From the NCBI GenBank assembly GCA_030063045.1, contig JAQSEB010000046.1:434001-498000 (forward strand): 64,000 nucleotides of DNA, read 5' to 3'. Of the stretch, positions 9,635-23,100 are shown in pieces. Under the pieces are notes generated by a model. It made no database searches. It saw only the letters and a list, made by a program, of their open reading frames with translations, and had not been told where the DNA came from. Source of the stretch: Pratylenchus scribneri (Eukaryota > Nematoda > Chromadorea > Rhabditida > Pratylenchidae). Each line of letters opens with the position of its first letter. The first letter of the stretch is position 1. A program made the position numbers and the translations under genes.

Positions 9635-11405
9635 TCATCCATCCTCTTGGGCCAATTCTTCATTTTGTTTTTGTCCATTTTCATTTTTCTGTTTTTCACC
9701 ATTTTTTGAATGTTCTGTGCCATCTTGAATTGAGGGGAATAAGGCAGCCGATGGATTTGAATGATTATTGGGGAATAAGGCGGAAAATGCCAATCCAAAA
9801 ATAAGTCGATCTGGGCCTAAATATGTTTAATTCATTTATTAATTCAATTTTATTGACTACCTTCCATGCCTTTTTGCTGATTTTGTGCCGCCAACATTTG
9901 TTGGATTGAGGCAAAATTGATGGGCGATTGAAGGGAATTTGGCTCATTAATTTGTTGGCCATTTTGAGGGGCAGAATTTGATTGTTGTGAAGGCTAACAA
10001 TAAATTGGGATATTTAACAATTAAATGCAATTTAACAAATTTTGTTCACCATTTTTGCTGGTTTTCTTCTTTTCAAATTGTTTTTTGGCCCAATTTGAGA
10101 ATTATTGGCCATATTTGGTGGCATTTGAATTTGGGGAATGGCCGCCAATGGATAATTGCCTAATAAATTCGAATTAAAAAGTAATTTAATGTCAAAAATG
10201 AATTTACCAATTTGTGGAGGCAAAATTCCCTGGGGCATTGTCGCCAATTGACCGCCCAGAAACATTGCCGCAATTGTTGCCCTTTGTTGAGGGGAAGAGG
10301 ATGATTGGGTCGATAATGAATTGTTTTTGGACAATGCGGGAATTGTTGGCAAAATTGATGGCATTTGAATGGAATTAGTTGGAGGTTGATTGGAAAGAAG
10401 TGGTTGAAGGGAATTGGCCTCAATGGACAATGAATTTGGTGCCACTTTAAATTAATAATAAAATAATTAATTATTTATAATTTACGTGTGCCAATGCCAA
10501 TTTTGTTCATTTCCTTTGTCCTTTTCCTCGGCTCTTCCTCATTTCCATGATCATTTGATGATGATTGTCCCATTTTTGCCTCCTCTCCCCTTTCTTCATT
10601 TGTCGCCGTTTTTGATGCCACCAATTCCAATAATTTCTTATTCTGTGCCTTCAGTTGTGCCAATTCATTGTTCAATAAACGAATCCTTTTAAATATTAAT
10701 ATTTTGGGTTAGGATTAACTGATTATTTTAATTTAGCCAAATTTATCCACATTTAATTCAACCCAATATATTTCATTTCCCCCAAAAAACATGCCTATTT
10801 GTGGCCAAAATGATTGTGTTAATTTTGCTTAGTTTTCGCGCATTTGATTGTCCACTTCCTTCCCCCGGTTGGCCATCTTCCATATATGGTGGAATCACTC
10901 GCCGCAATTCATCCAATGCATCATTCAAATCTGAACAAATGCTATTACCAACCATTCCATTTCATTTCATTATTTTAATAACCATGCATTCGCCTCCTTT
11001 CTCGGCTGTTTATGCAAAGTCGCAGAATATTCTGTTCCTAATAATTATTAAATTTAATTATTTTTCAAAAATATTATTTGCTTCTTCATTCAAATTTTCG
11101 GCTCTTTTTCTGCTTCTTTCCGATGATGAACCCGAATTTCGCCTTTTTCGAACATACGGTTCGATTTCCTCCGCAGCCAATTGTGAAATATTTCGCTACA
11201 TAAATTAATGCCAAAATAAGTAAATTTAATTTAATTTCACCTTTCCTAGGATTGTTGTTGTTCGTTTTTCGCCGCCTTCTTCCCCCTCCAACAATTGGCC
11301 ATTATTCCCCTCCCCTGAATTCGATGTTGGCATCGGCATTGGTGGACTTGAACTTGAACTGCTATTTGCTGATGGACTTTCCCGTTTATTATTTGGATAT
11401 TCCAT
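9635..11405 (-). CDS. bHLH transcription factor, Olig/Beta3 (HLH-17-like) family
   Basis: Nine exons (minus): 11241-11405, 11082-11195, 10983-11037, 10795-10930, 10486-10685, 10208-10444, 10050-10159, 9861-9993, 9635-9816; 350 residues, all junctions in phase. The bHLH domain covers about residues 94-175: basic region and helix 1 read LRLCINSRERRRMHDLND then ALDELRRVIP, with the E-box contact Glu106 and Arg109 present. Helix 2 begins RKLSKINTIILATN and runs into a leucine-rich coil (NNELAQLKAQNKKLLELV). The close match to LRLxINxRERRRMHDLNDALDELR is diagnostic of the Olig/BHLHE22/HLH-17 group. The loop is about 10 residues longer than usual (MEDGQPGEGSGQSNA). The tail is Asn/Gln/Pro-rich and disordered. 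Two introns (10686-10794, 11038-11081) start with GC. An ATG-preceding acceptor (ttttaag) suggests trans-splicing or a further upstream exon. Expected role: nuclear DNA-binding regulator, glial/neuronal in C. elegans. Confidence 0.85.
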
Positions 11406-12626
11406 TGACTTAAAATAATATTAAAATGAATTGAGGGGAATAAATGTTTTGGTTGGCTGCATATTTTTGGGATTGGTCGAATATGTTCCTTCCTTACAAA
11501 AATATTCCCAAGGAGTATGGTTTTGGTGGATCCGCCCCTCTCCACCCTTATTTTGTAGCAAATTGGCCGTATCCCATCCATCCATTTCAAGGAGGCGTGC
11601 ACATTTTCCTTCCTTCTTCCCATTTTCCATTGTGGTGAATGTCGCGCACATCAGCCATCCCCCTCCTACCAAATTTGCTGTCCCTTTTTGCCTTTTTGAT
11701 TCGGCAGCAGAAGGCATCTTCACCTTTTGCTGGGGGCAATTTTTGATGGAATTGGAGAATGGAAAAAGAAAGGGGAATGAAAAGGGAATACTGTAAATTG
11801 GATTAGGCAAAAGTTAAGCCGATTAAATAATTTATATAAATTCCAATTTAATTTTCCATTTATTCTTATAAAATTTAAAAGAATATTTTTCAAAATTAAA
11901 TCACATGATGGTGGGTTATTTCCCATGCATTCATTTATTCATCCATCTTCATCCATTTGTCCATTTTTTCCTTTTTGTGCCAAATCCCCCCATCGGTTTC
12001 CCATTTTAGGCACAAAATTGGCCAAATGAGCCAGTCGAATTGATGGGCCAAAAAAGGGGGCAAAAGGAAGGAAAAACCAATATAAAATCCAACCATTCAT
12101 TCACCCATTCAAATGCCCTTTTGCCTTCAAAAAGGAGAGGAAATGCGAGGTTAACATCTAACCCTTCAAAGGAAGGAAGCCTTGAAAAGCCAAAAATGCC
12201 GCAAAAATGTTCAACAATTTGATTGTCCTTACATTGCCCTCATTCAATGCTATTTCCCTTTCGGCACCTTTTTCCCATTTTCTTCTTCATTTCGAGAATT
12301 TTGCACAATTTCCTCCAATTTGTCTAGAAAATTTCAAATAAATTGTCTAAAATTCAATATTCTCAATTTAATTTGAATTTATTCATTGTGAATTTCCACT
12401 CCAAATGGCAATGAAAATCCATTCAAAAGATTCCAATTCTCAGAATGCCAAACAGCCGCAACAAAAATATTCACCTAGTCAGACCAATTCAATTCATCCA
12501 TATTTCTATTTCTATTCAAGAATTTTTGATTTCTTTGCACATTTATGAACATAAAAATTCCCTTTCTCAGCATATCACATTTCCAATTCAATATATTATA
12601 TCAATATATAAGAATATCAAATAAAA
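11406..12626. other. Upstream region of the bHLH gene
   Basis: The minus strand at about 11421-11730 is open and coding-like (contains SAAESKRQKGTANLVGGGW) directly upstream of the bHLH start, but ends in a stop without a usable donor. It could be 5' UTR, a missed upstream exon or chance. The remainder shows no feature. Confidence 0.35.
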
Positions 12627-13230
12627 TTATTTCAATTTTCGATGTTTCTTTTTGGCCAAATCATGCGCCATAATCACTGTAAAAAGTAAAAATTAGAAGC
12701 AATTGGCCAATTAGGCCAAAAATGTATGCCACCATCATTTTCATTTTGCCCAAATTTTATTCAAATCTCCCAACAAAAATTTTCCGGCAGCCTAAAAAAA
12801 CGTCATCCAAAATTATTATGGCCAGAAAGGAAATAAAATGGGAGTAAATGTACGAACAGATTTGGAGGAATTTATGGCCAAAAAACCTCAAAAGATGAAT
12901 TCATTGTCCTCTTATAAAAATTATTTTATTTATGTCTTGATTATTCCATTGTATTGGATATTACCTCATAATTTTGTGCCACAAACAATGTTCCTTCCAC
13001 CTTTCCAAATAATTTATTGCCTTTTCAAATATTTCCACGTCCTCTGCTTCTGATAAATTGCCGTCCATTTTTGCCCCTTTTTTGGCCAAACTTTTTGTCC
13101 AAAATGGTTTTGCCGCCGACCTCCATTCCCCCTTCCCTATTTCCTTCCTTTCCTTATCTTCAATTCTCCCCACTTTCTTTTCCCCATGGGAAATATTTGG
13201 CCAAAGGAATTCCAAGTCAATTTTGGCCAA
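12627..13230 (-). CDS. Tentative small Lys-rich protein (3' part only)
   Basis: Three minus-strand exons join in phase: open from about 13230 to 12965, a 17-nt micro-exon 12775-12791, and 12627-12676 ending AHDLAKKKHRKLK. The large exon reads as charged protein (GRIEDKERKEIGKGEW, EDVEIFEKAINYLERWKEH) with good local codon usage. Its only in-frame ATG is at 13068; upstream exons are probably missing. An ATG-plus-donor exon at 14070 (MRENVLIEKRWKK) on the same strand is a candidate first exon but I could not connect it. The basic C-terminus suggests a nuclear or nucleolar protein. The WKEH...W segment vaguely recalls WKF-domain proteins, which is not enough to name it. Confidence 0.35.
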
Positions 13231-13490
13231 GTGAATATTTCATTCATTCATTCATCAAGGCGGCCCCTTCACTTCTAAATTGCCTTCAATCTACTCCAAA
13301 TTTATTGAACAATTTCCCATTCTATTTGGCCATAAATCCTCTTTCCCTATTTTTGCGCAATTTCAATGAGTTTCCAATGTCCCTTCTCCCTTCATTTTCT
13401 TCATTTATTTAAATTATATCCAATGGTCCTCTTTGCCAATTTCCCTTACACCAAAATGCTACTTTCGTTCTATAATTTTTGACATTGAAT

Positions 13491-13512
13491 GGGGGGGGGG
13501 GGGGGGGGGGGG
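13491..13512 (+). repeat. Poly-G run (22 nt)
   Basis: Longest homopolymer of the window, between the tentative gene at 12627-13230 and the kinase gene. It is one of ten G or C runs of at least 11 nt. Confidence 0.85.
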
Positions 13513-14124
13513 AAGGTGCAGAAGGTGATTTGAGGCGTAAAACTTTTGTTAGAAATTTAGGAGTGCCAATGTTTATGTTCATTCATTCATTCATTCCTAA
13601 ACAATCCTCTCTTTTTGGCCTCTTTCCCCACTTCCTTTTTAAGCTCTACTTCTAGGCTAATTGAATTTTTTGACCTTCCTCTTCACCGGGGGCATAATCC
13701 CAAAAAAATGTTGAAGAATTCCCTTTTTGGCCATTTCCGCCTTTTCCAATTCGATTTTTGACCCTCAATTTTATTGTCCAATTCCCTAAATTGATTGAAT
13801 AAATATTCCCCATTTTAATTTAAACCTCAAATTTATTCTTTGCACATTTCAAATGTTTCTTTCATTCAATCTATTCTATTTTTACCCAAATCCAATTTGC
13901 TTTCGTGTCAGCCTCCCCTTTTTTTATTCTTTTTCCCCTTCAAAATGTTGCGGCCACTTTTTTATATCCAAAGAAATATTTAATTGCCATTTTTGCTGAA
14001 AAACAAAAATTCCAATGAAATTTTTAATTACCTTTTTCCACCTTTTCTCGATAAGAACATTTTCCCTCATTTTAAAGAGGCCATTCACATTCATTCAAAT
14101 TAATAATTAAAATAAATAATAAAA

Positions 14125-17100
14125 ATGGATGGACTAAGTCGGCCAGAATTATTAGAGGAAATTGACAGGCGCGATGAATTGATTGAACAATTACAAAATG
14201 AGTTGAGGGGAATGCGAATTTGGCAAATGCAGGCAGAGCGAAGGGAACATGAAATGGCCGAAAAATTGGCCAAATTGGAGGAACAACGAGGAATAATGGT
14301 TGGAAATAAATTGGGAATAATAAAATTAAAATATTAAAGAATAATGGAGGGAGCCTTATTGTGCCCGGGGGCCCAATCCAAAATGAAAATATGCATCAGC
14401 CAATTTGCGCACAATTTTCGGATTCCCAATTGAAATTCACACATGCAAGGAAAATTGAAGTTTCGGCCGAAAGTAGTCGATATTTGCATAAAGAACAACA
14501 ACAAATGGAGCAGGCAAAACAACAAGAAAGAAATGGAAATAGAAGATGGTCAAAACAAATGAGCAGGGAAAAGGATCCGGGGTAAAAAGGGGGCCAATAT
14601 GGACCAATTAATTGGCTGACAAAATTAGACTAAATTTGTTGCAGAACATTGGAAATTCTGCGATCGGCAATTTTGTCCAATGAATTCCTTTGCCAATTGG
14701 AATCCGATGAAATTGCGGCGATGATCCAGGGAATGCGGCCAGCCGATGTTCAATCCGAAACGACAATAGTCAAACAGGGGGAATTGAGCAATGAATTATT
14801 CGTTCTTCAAGGCAAAATTGCCCCAATTAAATTTTGTGAATATTTCCATTTTTTTAAAGAAGGACGAGTCCAAGTGAGCAGAGATCAACGATTCATTCGA
14901 ATCATGGAAAGCCCTTGTGTTTTTGGGGAATTGGCAATTTTGTACAATTGTGAGAGAACAGCAACCGTAATTGGTAAATAAATTAATTTAGTGAAAATGT
15001 ATTGTCAGTGGGATATTTATAGTCCTCATTCTCGGGACTAATATTGTTCGGGCGAGGATGGGCCTAGGCTCTCATTCCAGGCCTTCGCCGAGATCAAGCC
15101 CCAGTGGCCCAAGGATTGGGTTTAGTTGGGACTTAGTAAATATATTTATCAGTTGTGCGGAAAATTGAGATTATAGAATGTCGTAAATGATGGAAAGTGA
15201 ATATTTTGTTGGGAAAGAATGGATTTAAAAAAGGCAGATTGAGGCAATATTTGATTGATAGAGTGACAGGTGATTAGGAAAAAAAGTGGGCGAGGGAGGG
15301 GGTACAGTAGGATCAATAGGAAAAGTCCGTAGGCATTGTTGGCATTGACAGATATAATAAAAAAGGGAAAAGAAAAATGCGCCACAGAGGAAGGTTATTT
15401 GATGATTGAATTTGATGGAATGAATACAATTGGTTTAAGTCCATTTTATATAGTATTATGATATCAAAAATGTTGATTAAACAATTTTCAGAAAATTATG
15501 GCAAAGAAATTCCCTGATTTGGCCTATTTTACCATTTTTGGTCATTTTTTAGCTATTTCAATCAAATCCATTCTTTCTCTAGGCCAATTTATTGCAACAA
15601 ATTGGCTAGATTTAAAGCTATTATATTCCTTTCAAAAATTATCTTGCACTAGATTCAGGTGTGCGAATTTCATTTTTAGAATTAACTATTAATAATCCAA
15701 AAAGAATAATTAATTTCAATGTCAATGTCATTAATGTTTGAATTCCCTCTACATATATAGCATTGACCCATTGCCGGCTTTGGTCCTTGCATCGAACTGC
15801 ATTTCACACAATTATGGTGACCCATGCAAAAAGTCGGCAACAACAAAATTTTAACCATTTAAAAAGGCAAATTGGTTCTTAAAAAAGGAAATACCCCAAT
15901 TTTACATTTAGATGTGCCCAATTGGGGGAATTGTTGGATGACGGCCAATTAATGGCATTGGCCGGCAAAGTTCGAGAGGAATTTTGGCAATTTCGAACAG
16001 AAATGGATGAAAATCAATTGCAGGGCCGAATTTATTTGATCACCAAAGGGAGGGTGAGCAAAAGGGAACATTAATATAAGCGCTAAATCATTTAATCAAA
16101 TCCCTGGCCTTATTTTTAATCTTTGATCTGTGTCCTAAAATTCTTTATTCTCCAAAATCAGATCAGTTTTCCTTCCTATGAAATGAGTGCAAACCAAAAA
16201 TAAATAAAATGAATTGATTGAGAAAACATTCAATCTCCGATCAGTGTCCCAAAAAAAAGGAAATGAATTCATTTCAAGGGGAGGGGAGAGGCGAAATTCA
16301 CGTGAATATTTTCCTTTTTATTTATCGCCTATTGAGACTGGATGGGAGGCAGCAACAAATGCTTCCAATTAATTCAAAGAGAATTTGACTTTATTGTGTT
16401 TTGTTTTTGAGACTGGCCAAAAGATCCTTCCTTTTTTTCGTTCCTTCCTCATTCTAACCGAATAAATAAACCAACATTCAACAAATCAAAGTCCATTAGC
16501 TAATAAAATAATTATTCCAAATTCCCAATTTGCCCTATCAATTTGTTTGAATTTGAAGATTACCCTTCGTCGTCGACCCCTTCCCTCTGATTCACCACCC
16601 GAATTGTTGGTTTTGTCTGTTGGCACCGTAATTGGCCTCCATCAACTCTTCGATTCGATTGCCATTGGCAAAGGGCAGATTGGGACAATAAAAGGGAGGA
16701 ATTCGCCATCACAAAACACTGGAATGGGCCAATCACAATCGGCATTGGCACAACAGCAACAACAAGGAATGGGGAATCGGCAAATCAAGAAGAATATTTC
16801 CCGTTCGGACACATCCAACAGCAGCAGCAAAGGGTGGGCATGGGAATGAGGGGCATTCCACTGAACTTTTGAATATTTGGAATAAATAATATCAATGCTC
16901 CATTAAATTAATTAAATTGTTTGGGGATCACCAGAAAAATTGAAGAATAACAAGAATTTATTTTTGTTAAAATTCGGTCAACTAATATAATTTTATTACT
17001 TTAATCCTAATATTATAAATAGTGCCATGTGAGATAATTTTCAATGCATTCATTCCATTAAAAAAACATTCAAATCATTTTTAGTCTTTTTTTCACTTAT

Positions 17101-20100
17101 AAAAGTATCACATTTCATCTCCATAAAAATTAATCCAGTCTGTCATTAAATAATTATTTTCTGTCCAAAGCACAAAATTATCTTCCGATGGCCTTCATCG
17201 ATGGGTTTAATTCATTTCCGAAGGACTTTGGTCTCCCATGGCCCAAATGAATTTTGGACTTTGACCCAATTCAATACCTTCTCTTACTCTAATCATCAAT
17301 TCTAATGTCCATGTGGCCATCCAACAGCAGACTTTGTTGTGTCGGCTTCCACTTTTTTGGGCCATAAAAATCATGTGCTCCTAATCTTATAATCATTCTT
17401 GTCAGCCGTCACTCATTCATTAACAACTGTTTTGTTGGTTGAATGGGATGAGTTGATGATAATATATTTATTTTTAGATTCCTCCCTCGCCAATTCATCA
17501 ATCCATTCAGAAACTTTCATCCTATTTTAAGCTTCTTTTGTTGTCTGAAACTTTTTTTTGGGCCAAAGTCTACCAAAACACAACTAAATATAAATAGAAT
17601 GGCTTTAACCAGCTAAAATACTCAAAATGAATTATATAATCATCCATCTATTTCGCAAAAAGTTTTCCATTCCTAGTTCCTACACATTTCCTCTGGCCTC
17701 CATTGTTCCTCGCCTTTCCCAATTTTATTACTTTCTTTCTCACTAAATCACGTGGTATTTTATTTATATGAAATGGCCAATTGTTGGAACAAAGAATGGC
17801 CTCACTTGTCAGTGAAGCATGCACGTGGCTGAATAAATTCTTTTTGGGTGGAATTGAATTTATTTTTAGCCATTAGACAGCCACCGGCGGGTAATCCCTC
17901 TTTTTATGAGCCTTTTTGAGCCGCCGCATAAAAAGCCGATCATTGGGTCAATTGCCTCGAGGCGATTATCATTCATAAGACCCCATTCACTCTATGATTC
18001 TTTTGTCAGGGATAAAAGCATCTCAATCCAAAGCATAAACATCAATCGAGGCACACGCAAAATTTCCTCTAATCTCCACAATTTCAAATTTTTTACCTTC
18101 CTTTTCATTGTCCATTTAAATCTACCTTCAAAAAGCACACAAAATTGTAAAAATTAGAAACAAAATATGGTCAATTTATAGCATCATCATTCTCATATTA
18201 AATATTAATACCCAACTTCCGTCCTCTCAATATTTTTTGCTTCCCTCAATTTACCCATTATTCCCACGCAAATTAGCCAAGGACTGGGTCCCAGTTCCCA
18301 GACTCTCCATTTCCACTTTCCTTCCAGACGTTCTCATTCAAATTCTAACCGGTTTTTCCACCCAATTATATTTTGCTCGTTTTCTACTTTTCCAATTCAC
18401 TCAAAATGTCATTTTTTTGCTTGCTTTTTTCCACTTCTAATTATTCTAATTATCCACATTTTACTATTAGCCCATTGTCATTTCATAGTAAATACATAAT
18501 GTTCAACAAATTTATACGAGAGCTAAAAGATAAATAAATAACAAGAGAATTTAAGGCTTTTCCAAAATTTAATCCTTTTTCAAAATTTCCACTTGTTTTT
18601 TTGCCATTGAATCGAAGGGAATTTGTAAAATATTTTCAGCTGCCATTCTCACAAAAAAGGCAAAATTTAGGATTAAAAATGAGCACATTTTTGGCTTTAT
18701 TTTTTAATACACCTTTTCATATTTTTTTCAATTTGGGTATTTTCAAACAATTTATTCTCAAATAATCCAATCCACTTTTCAAGAGTATTTATTTTATCCT
18801 CGTCAAATTCCTCTCTTTTAATCGCCCATGTTTTCCTTCCGTTCTCTTTTTCGCCGAATTGCTGATTTTATGGCCATAAATTCCATCCCAGCTGACTAAT
18901 TCAATCCTCTTTGTTTTGGTGCATTTTCAGTACATCCATCCCCCCCCCCCCCCCCCCCTCTTCCATTTCGTTCATCATCCCTTTCTTTGGCCAATTTCCT
19001 TCTTCACTTTATTTACGTTTGAGCCGCAACCACCGGTTGGCCGGCTGGCTGGATCGATTGGGCCAATTGACAATGAGAAGGCCGCCAGCCGGCTGTCTGG
19101 AATTATATTCTCCTTCCTCATTTCCTTCCCAATTGCACTTTTAATTCCCATCATTTTCCATTGTTGACTTCATTTCCGCATTATCTTAAAGTAGACAAAA
19201 AAACTTATAACGAGAATCGAGATTGTGTATTTACTATTTATTTTCCCAAATAACAAAAAGTATTATTATTATTATAAGAGGACATTATCATCATTATATT
19301 CTCCTTCCATTCATTCCAAATTTACACTCTTTCCACTCCATATTTACGGCATTTGACCTTCTTTTATTGTTAGGTTTGGTTGTCTATAGTTTGGTTTAGC
19401 AAAAAGATGAGTTGGATTGATTGAATGAAGATTGGAGAGGGGTCATCGAGCACTCCAATCCAATCCAAAATGTCCTTTTTTCCCCCAATTTCCCTTTGGA
19501 AGGAATGTTGTTTTCACCATCATCCTATATATAATTTTAGAGGATCTTGATTGAATGAATGTTTTGTCCCCCGATTTTCTCGGAGATGTGTTGATGGATT
19601 GAGTTGAATTTTTGTACTCAGGGGTATTCGAGGATGCTGATCACGACCAGATAGTTAGTTTTTTGATTTGGCCAAGTCTCGCGTAGCTTGGCCATAGCGT
19701 TATGGCCAAGTTTGGTGATGTTGGATTTTGATGTTAGAAATGTCAAATATAGGGTAATCGAGGGTGCTGAAGACGACGGTGAAAATGGTTTTGCATTTGG
19801 TTAAAATCTCGCGCAGCTTGGCCATAGCGTTATGGCCAAGTTTGGTGATGGTGGATTTTGATGATGGAGAAGTGAAATATAGGGTAATCGAGGGTGCTGA
19901 AGACGACGGTGATAATGGTTTTGCATTTGGTTGAAGTCTCGCGCAGTTAGGCCATAAGATATGGCCAAGTTTTGGAATTTTGGATTTTGATGATAGAAAT
20001 GTCAAAAGTAGGGTAATAGAGGGAGCTGAATATGAAGATGATAATCATTTTGCAATTGATTTAGGTTTTGGCCATGAAATATGCAAATTTTAGTTGATGT

Positions 20101-23100
20101 GGAATAGGCCAACAGAAGTTGGAATAGTCCAATTATCGATTTTTGCTCTATGTTTATGAATTATGAGTAAAGTTGATTGTTGCTTTGTTAAGTGGGTTGC
20201 TTAGCGCAGACGGTAGAGTGATAGAGTTTTGCGGTAAGGATGAAAGTTCGATTCCCTTTGGTGGCAGATAATTTTTTTTATCATTTTTTACTTTTTATCC
20301 TTCACAAATTATTTCTCTGAGCCCCGAAGGGGCGAAGATGATATAGGGAAACAAGCGACGGGCGAGCGAAGCGAGCTGAGCCCCGAAGGGGCGAAGAAGA
20401 TAACAACAGTCACACTCCCTAGCTCAGAAGAACGCCCGATAGGGCGTTCGACTGAGCTAGTTTTGGTTGGAAAAAGATACTTCCTGCTTTTGGTTAGGTC
20501 GAAAATTGAGTGGGCGGCAAAATCGTCACAAGGTAGGGAAAAAGGTGACCAAAATGAATTTGGTGTCCTCCCATTTTGATGGTCAATTCATCTGGCAGAA
20601 AACGATAATTAGGACCAACAATTGGCCATTTTATTTGGTCAGCAATGGGATCAAAGTCCAATCATCCTCCCTCCCCCTTCATAAATGATTAAACATCATT
20701 CATAAATCTTTCCTTTCAATGGTCATTTTTTGGCCAATAATTCCATCCTAATATATTCATTCAAATTCATTCAAATGCCAAAAATTCATTTTCCCATCCA
20801 AATAGTAGAAGAGCCATGACTTTGTGTATTTAAGGCAGTGGGATTGGCGAATGAATGAGGAAGGAAATTATCTCCTCAATCTCACCGCAGCAGCAGAGGG
20901 AAACTGTGTTCCCTCGATTAAAATTACCGTATTCTCTCTTCTTTTCCTTCACATCTTTCACATCATTTATAGTTTTTAGCAATAAAATATTTGCCGCTCA
21001 ACATCAAATTCTCTAAAAAATCACGGAAACTTTATAGAAACAATCTTCGTCCATTCCATTTTTAGTTGTTAAATCACCATTTTTAATTCACTTTCCCCTA
21101 CATAAAACCCAGAAAACAGAGTTTTACTGCTTTTACCCACGCGTTCTTTAAAAAAGAACGTAAAAGTCTAAATCAAAAAATTTACGATCAACCGTCATTT
21201 CCATCTGCTACAAATTTTCATTATCAAATATTCCCCCATTTTATTCTATTCCTGTACATATTTTTTGTATTTGTGATTGACACAATCTTAATTTATTATG
21301 CAAAAATTTTGGCAATGATTTTTGTGAAGATTTACATAAATTTTGAATTTTTGAGAACAAAAATATTCACCAAAAATGGCAAAATCTCCCATTTACTTCA
21401 TTCATTTTTTCCATTTTGGCATATTCGTCTGAATTCCAAATTGTGCCATTTCCAAAAATATTCTCCCAATTCCCCTTTTCCTTTTTGTTTGTTTGTTTAC
21501 TTGGTCCAACCTTAAATTGGTTCCCGCTCCACCATTCTTTGGCCAATGGCTTTTCCCCTGCCATTCACGTGAATTTATTCCTCTGATTGAACTCATCCAT
21601 CGATTTGAATATAAATTCACCCCATTCATTCATTCCATATGTTTAAATTGATAAGCATATTTCTCTTTGGCCATTTCATTCCTAAGAAGTTTTGCCCCAT
21701 TTAAATGCCGTCGAATAATTCTAAACCCACGTTATTTACACCAAAACATCCACAGTGAAGAATGAACCCATTCATTCTTTCAACTTCCTCCTCCCATTTT
21801 ATTCACGTGAATTTCCTCACATTTCACCAAGTCCCTGCGATGGCATCCATCCATTCCTTCTATTTTCTCTATTTATTCATCCTCGCCCAATTCTTTCGTT
21901 TATTCGCCGCCGGCGGGGCGAATCAATTCCCCTATTGCTGTCTCCTTCAAATGCCCACAAATTCTCCGCCCCGGTAAATATATGTCTGCCCGCACTTTGT
22001 ACCATTGGCCAAACATTTCTGTTGGGTTCTTGTCTGGCGCCTTGAGTCATTTTTGGCCACAGGCTGGCCAGTCCAGACGATGGCACACAAAATAACAATG
22101 TTAGCCCGAGTTCGGAATGTGCCATTTTTGGCTTCCTTTCTTCTTCCTTTTTGCATATTCATTTTTCATTTAAATATTTTTTGCCAAGGATTATATGGCC
22201 ATTTGTTCCAAAGTTCATTCATTCAATGCCATAATTCTCTAATCAAACATTCCATCAAATTGCATCTGATGGTACAGTACATTATTTCACACTGAAATTG
22301 AATGACCCCCAGGGCCCAGACCCAGGGCATTTGATTGATAGTCTCTTCTCTTCCAAAAAATGAATGTGAATGTCAATTTCCTCTGTAAAATATTCCAAAA
22401 TGTAATTGTTATTTTACCCATATCCATCCCCACTTAACAAATTAATTCCCAATTGTTCCTTCAAAGCCATCCATCAATTAATTTTTCCCCAATCAATTGT
22501 CATTTTTCTAAAATATTTTATGCCAATTCCACGTAATTCTTTCACTTCCTTCAATTTTTGCTCCGGGTTCGGGCCGTTTATATTGATTCATTCTTTCAGA
22601 CGGGGCACTCCATCCAACTCTTTCGAAAAAGTGGGCTTTCCCCGTTCTCCTCTCCCATTCATCCCTAGGGCAACGGCACGAAATGCTTTATCCCATCCAA
22701 TTCCCTCTTTACCCTTTTTTTTCACGTTTATTCTCATCTGCCACTTATTTTCCTGGCAAATTGGATTGCATCAGCCTCATTTTCATCCACATTTTACTTC
22801 CTTTTCCTTCTTTTCACACAAAATAATTATATAAAAAACCTTAAAATTTACAAATTTGCATACAAAATTTCTGAATTTCCAAGAAAAAAAAAAGATTTTT
22901 AATTTTTTATAGTTCCCATCTCTCCAATAACTGCATCCTTTCCCATTATACCGCTGAAGATACAAAAAATTGGCCAATTACTCCAATTCAAAACAATTAT
23001 TAATTATTCATCATTTTTCTTGCTAAAAATCATCAACGCTTTTTCCTTCGATTGGTCATCCTACTCCGACAATTCATTTTTTTACAAAAATCAGAATTTT

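Noticed and set aside
20193..20266. Functional tRNA gene
   Set aside because: A and B boxes are present but acceptor and T stems do not pair; kept only as a tRNA-like pseudogene.
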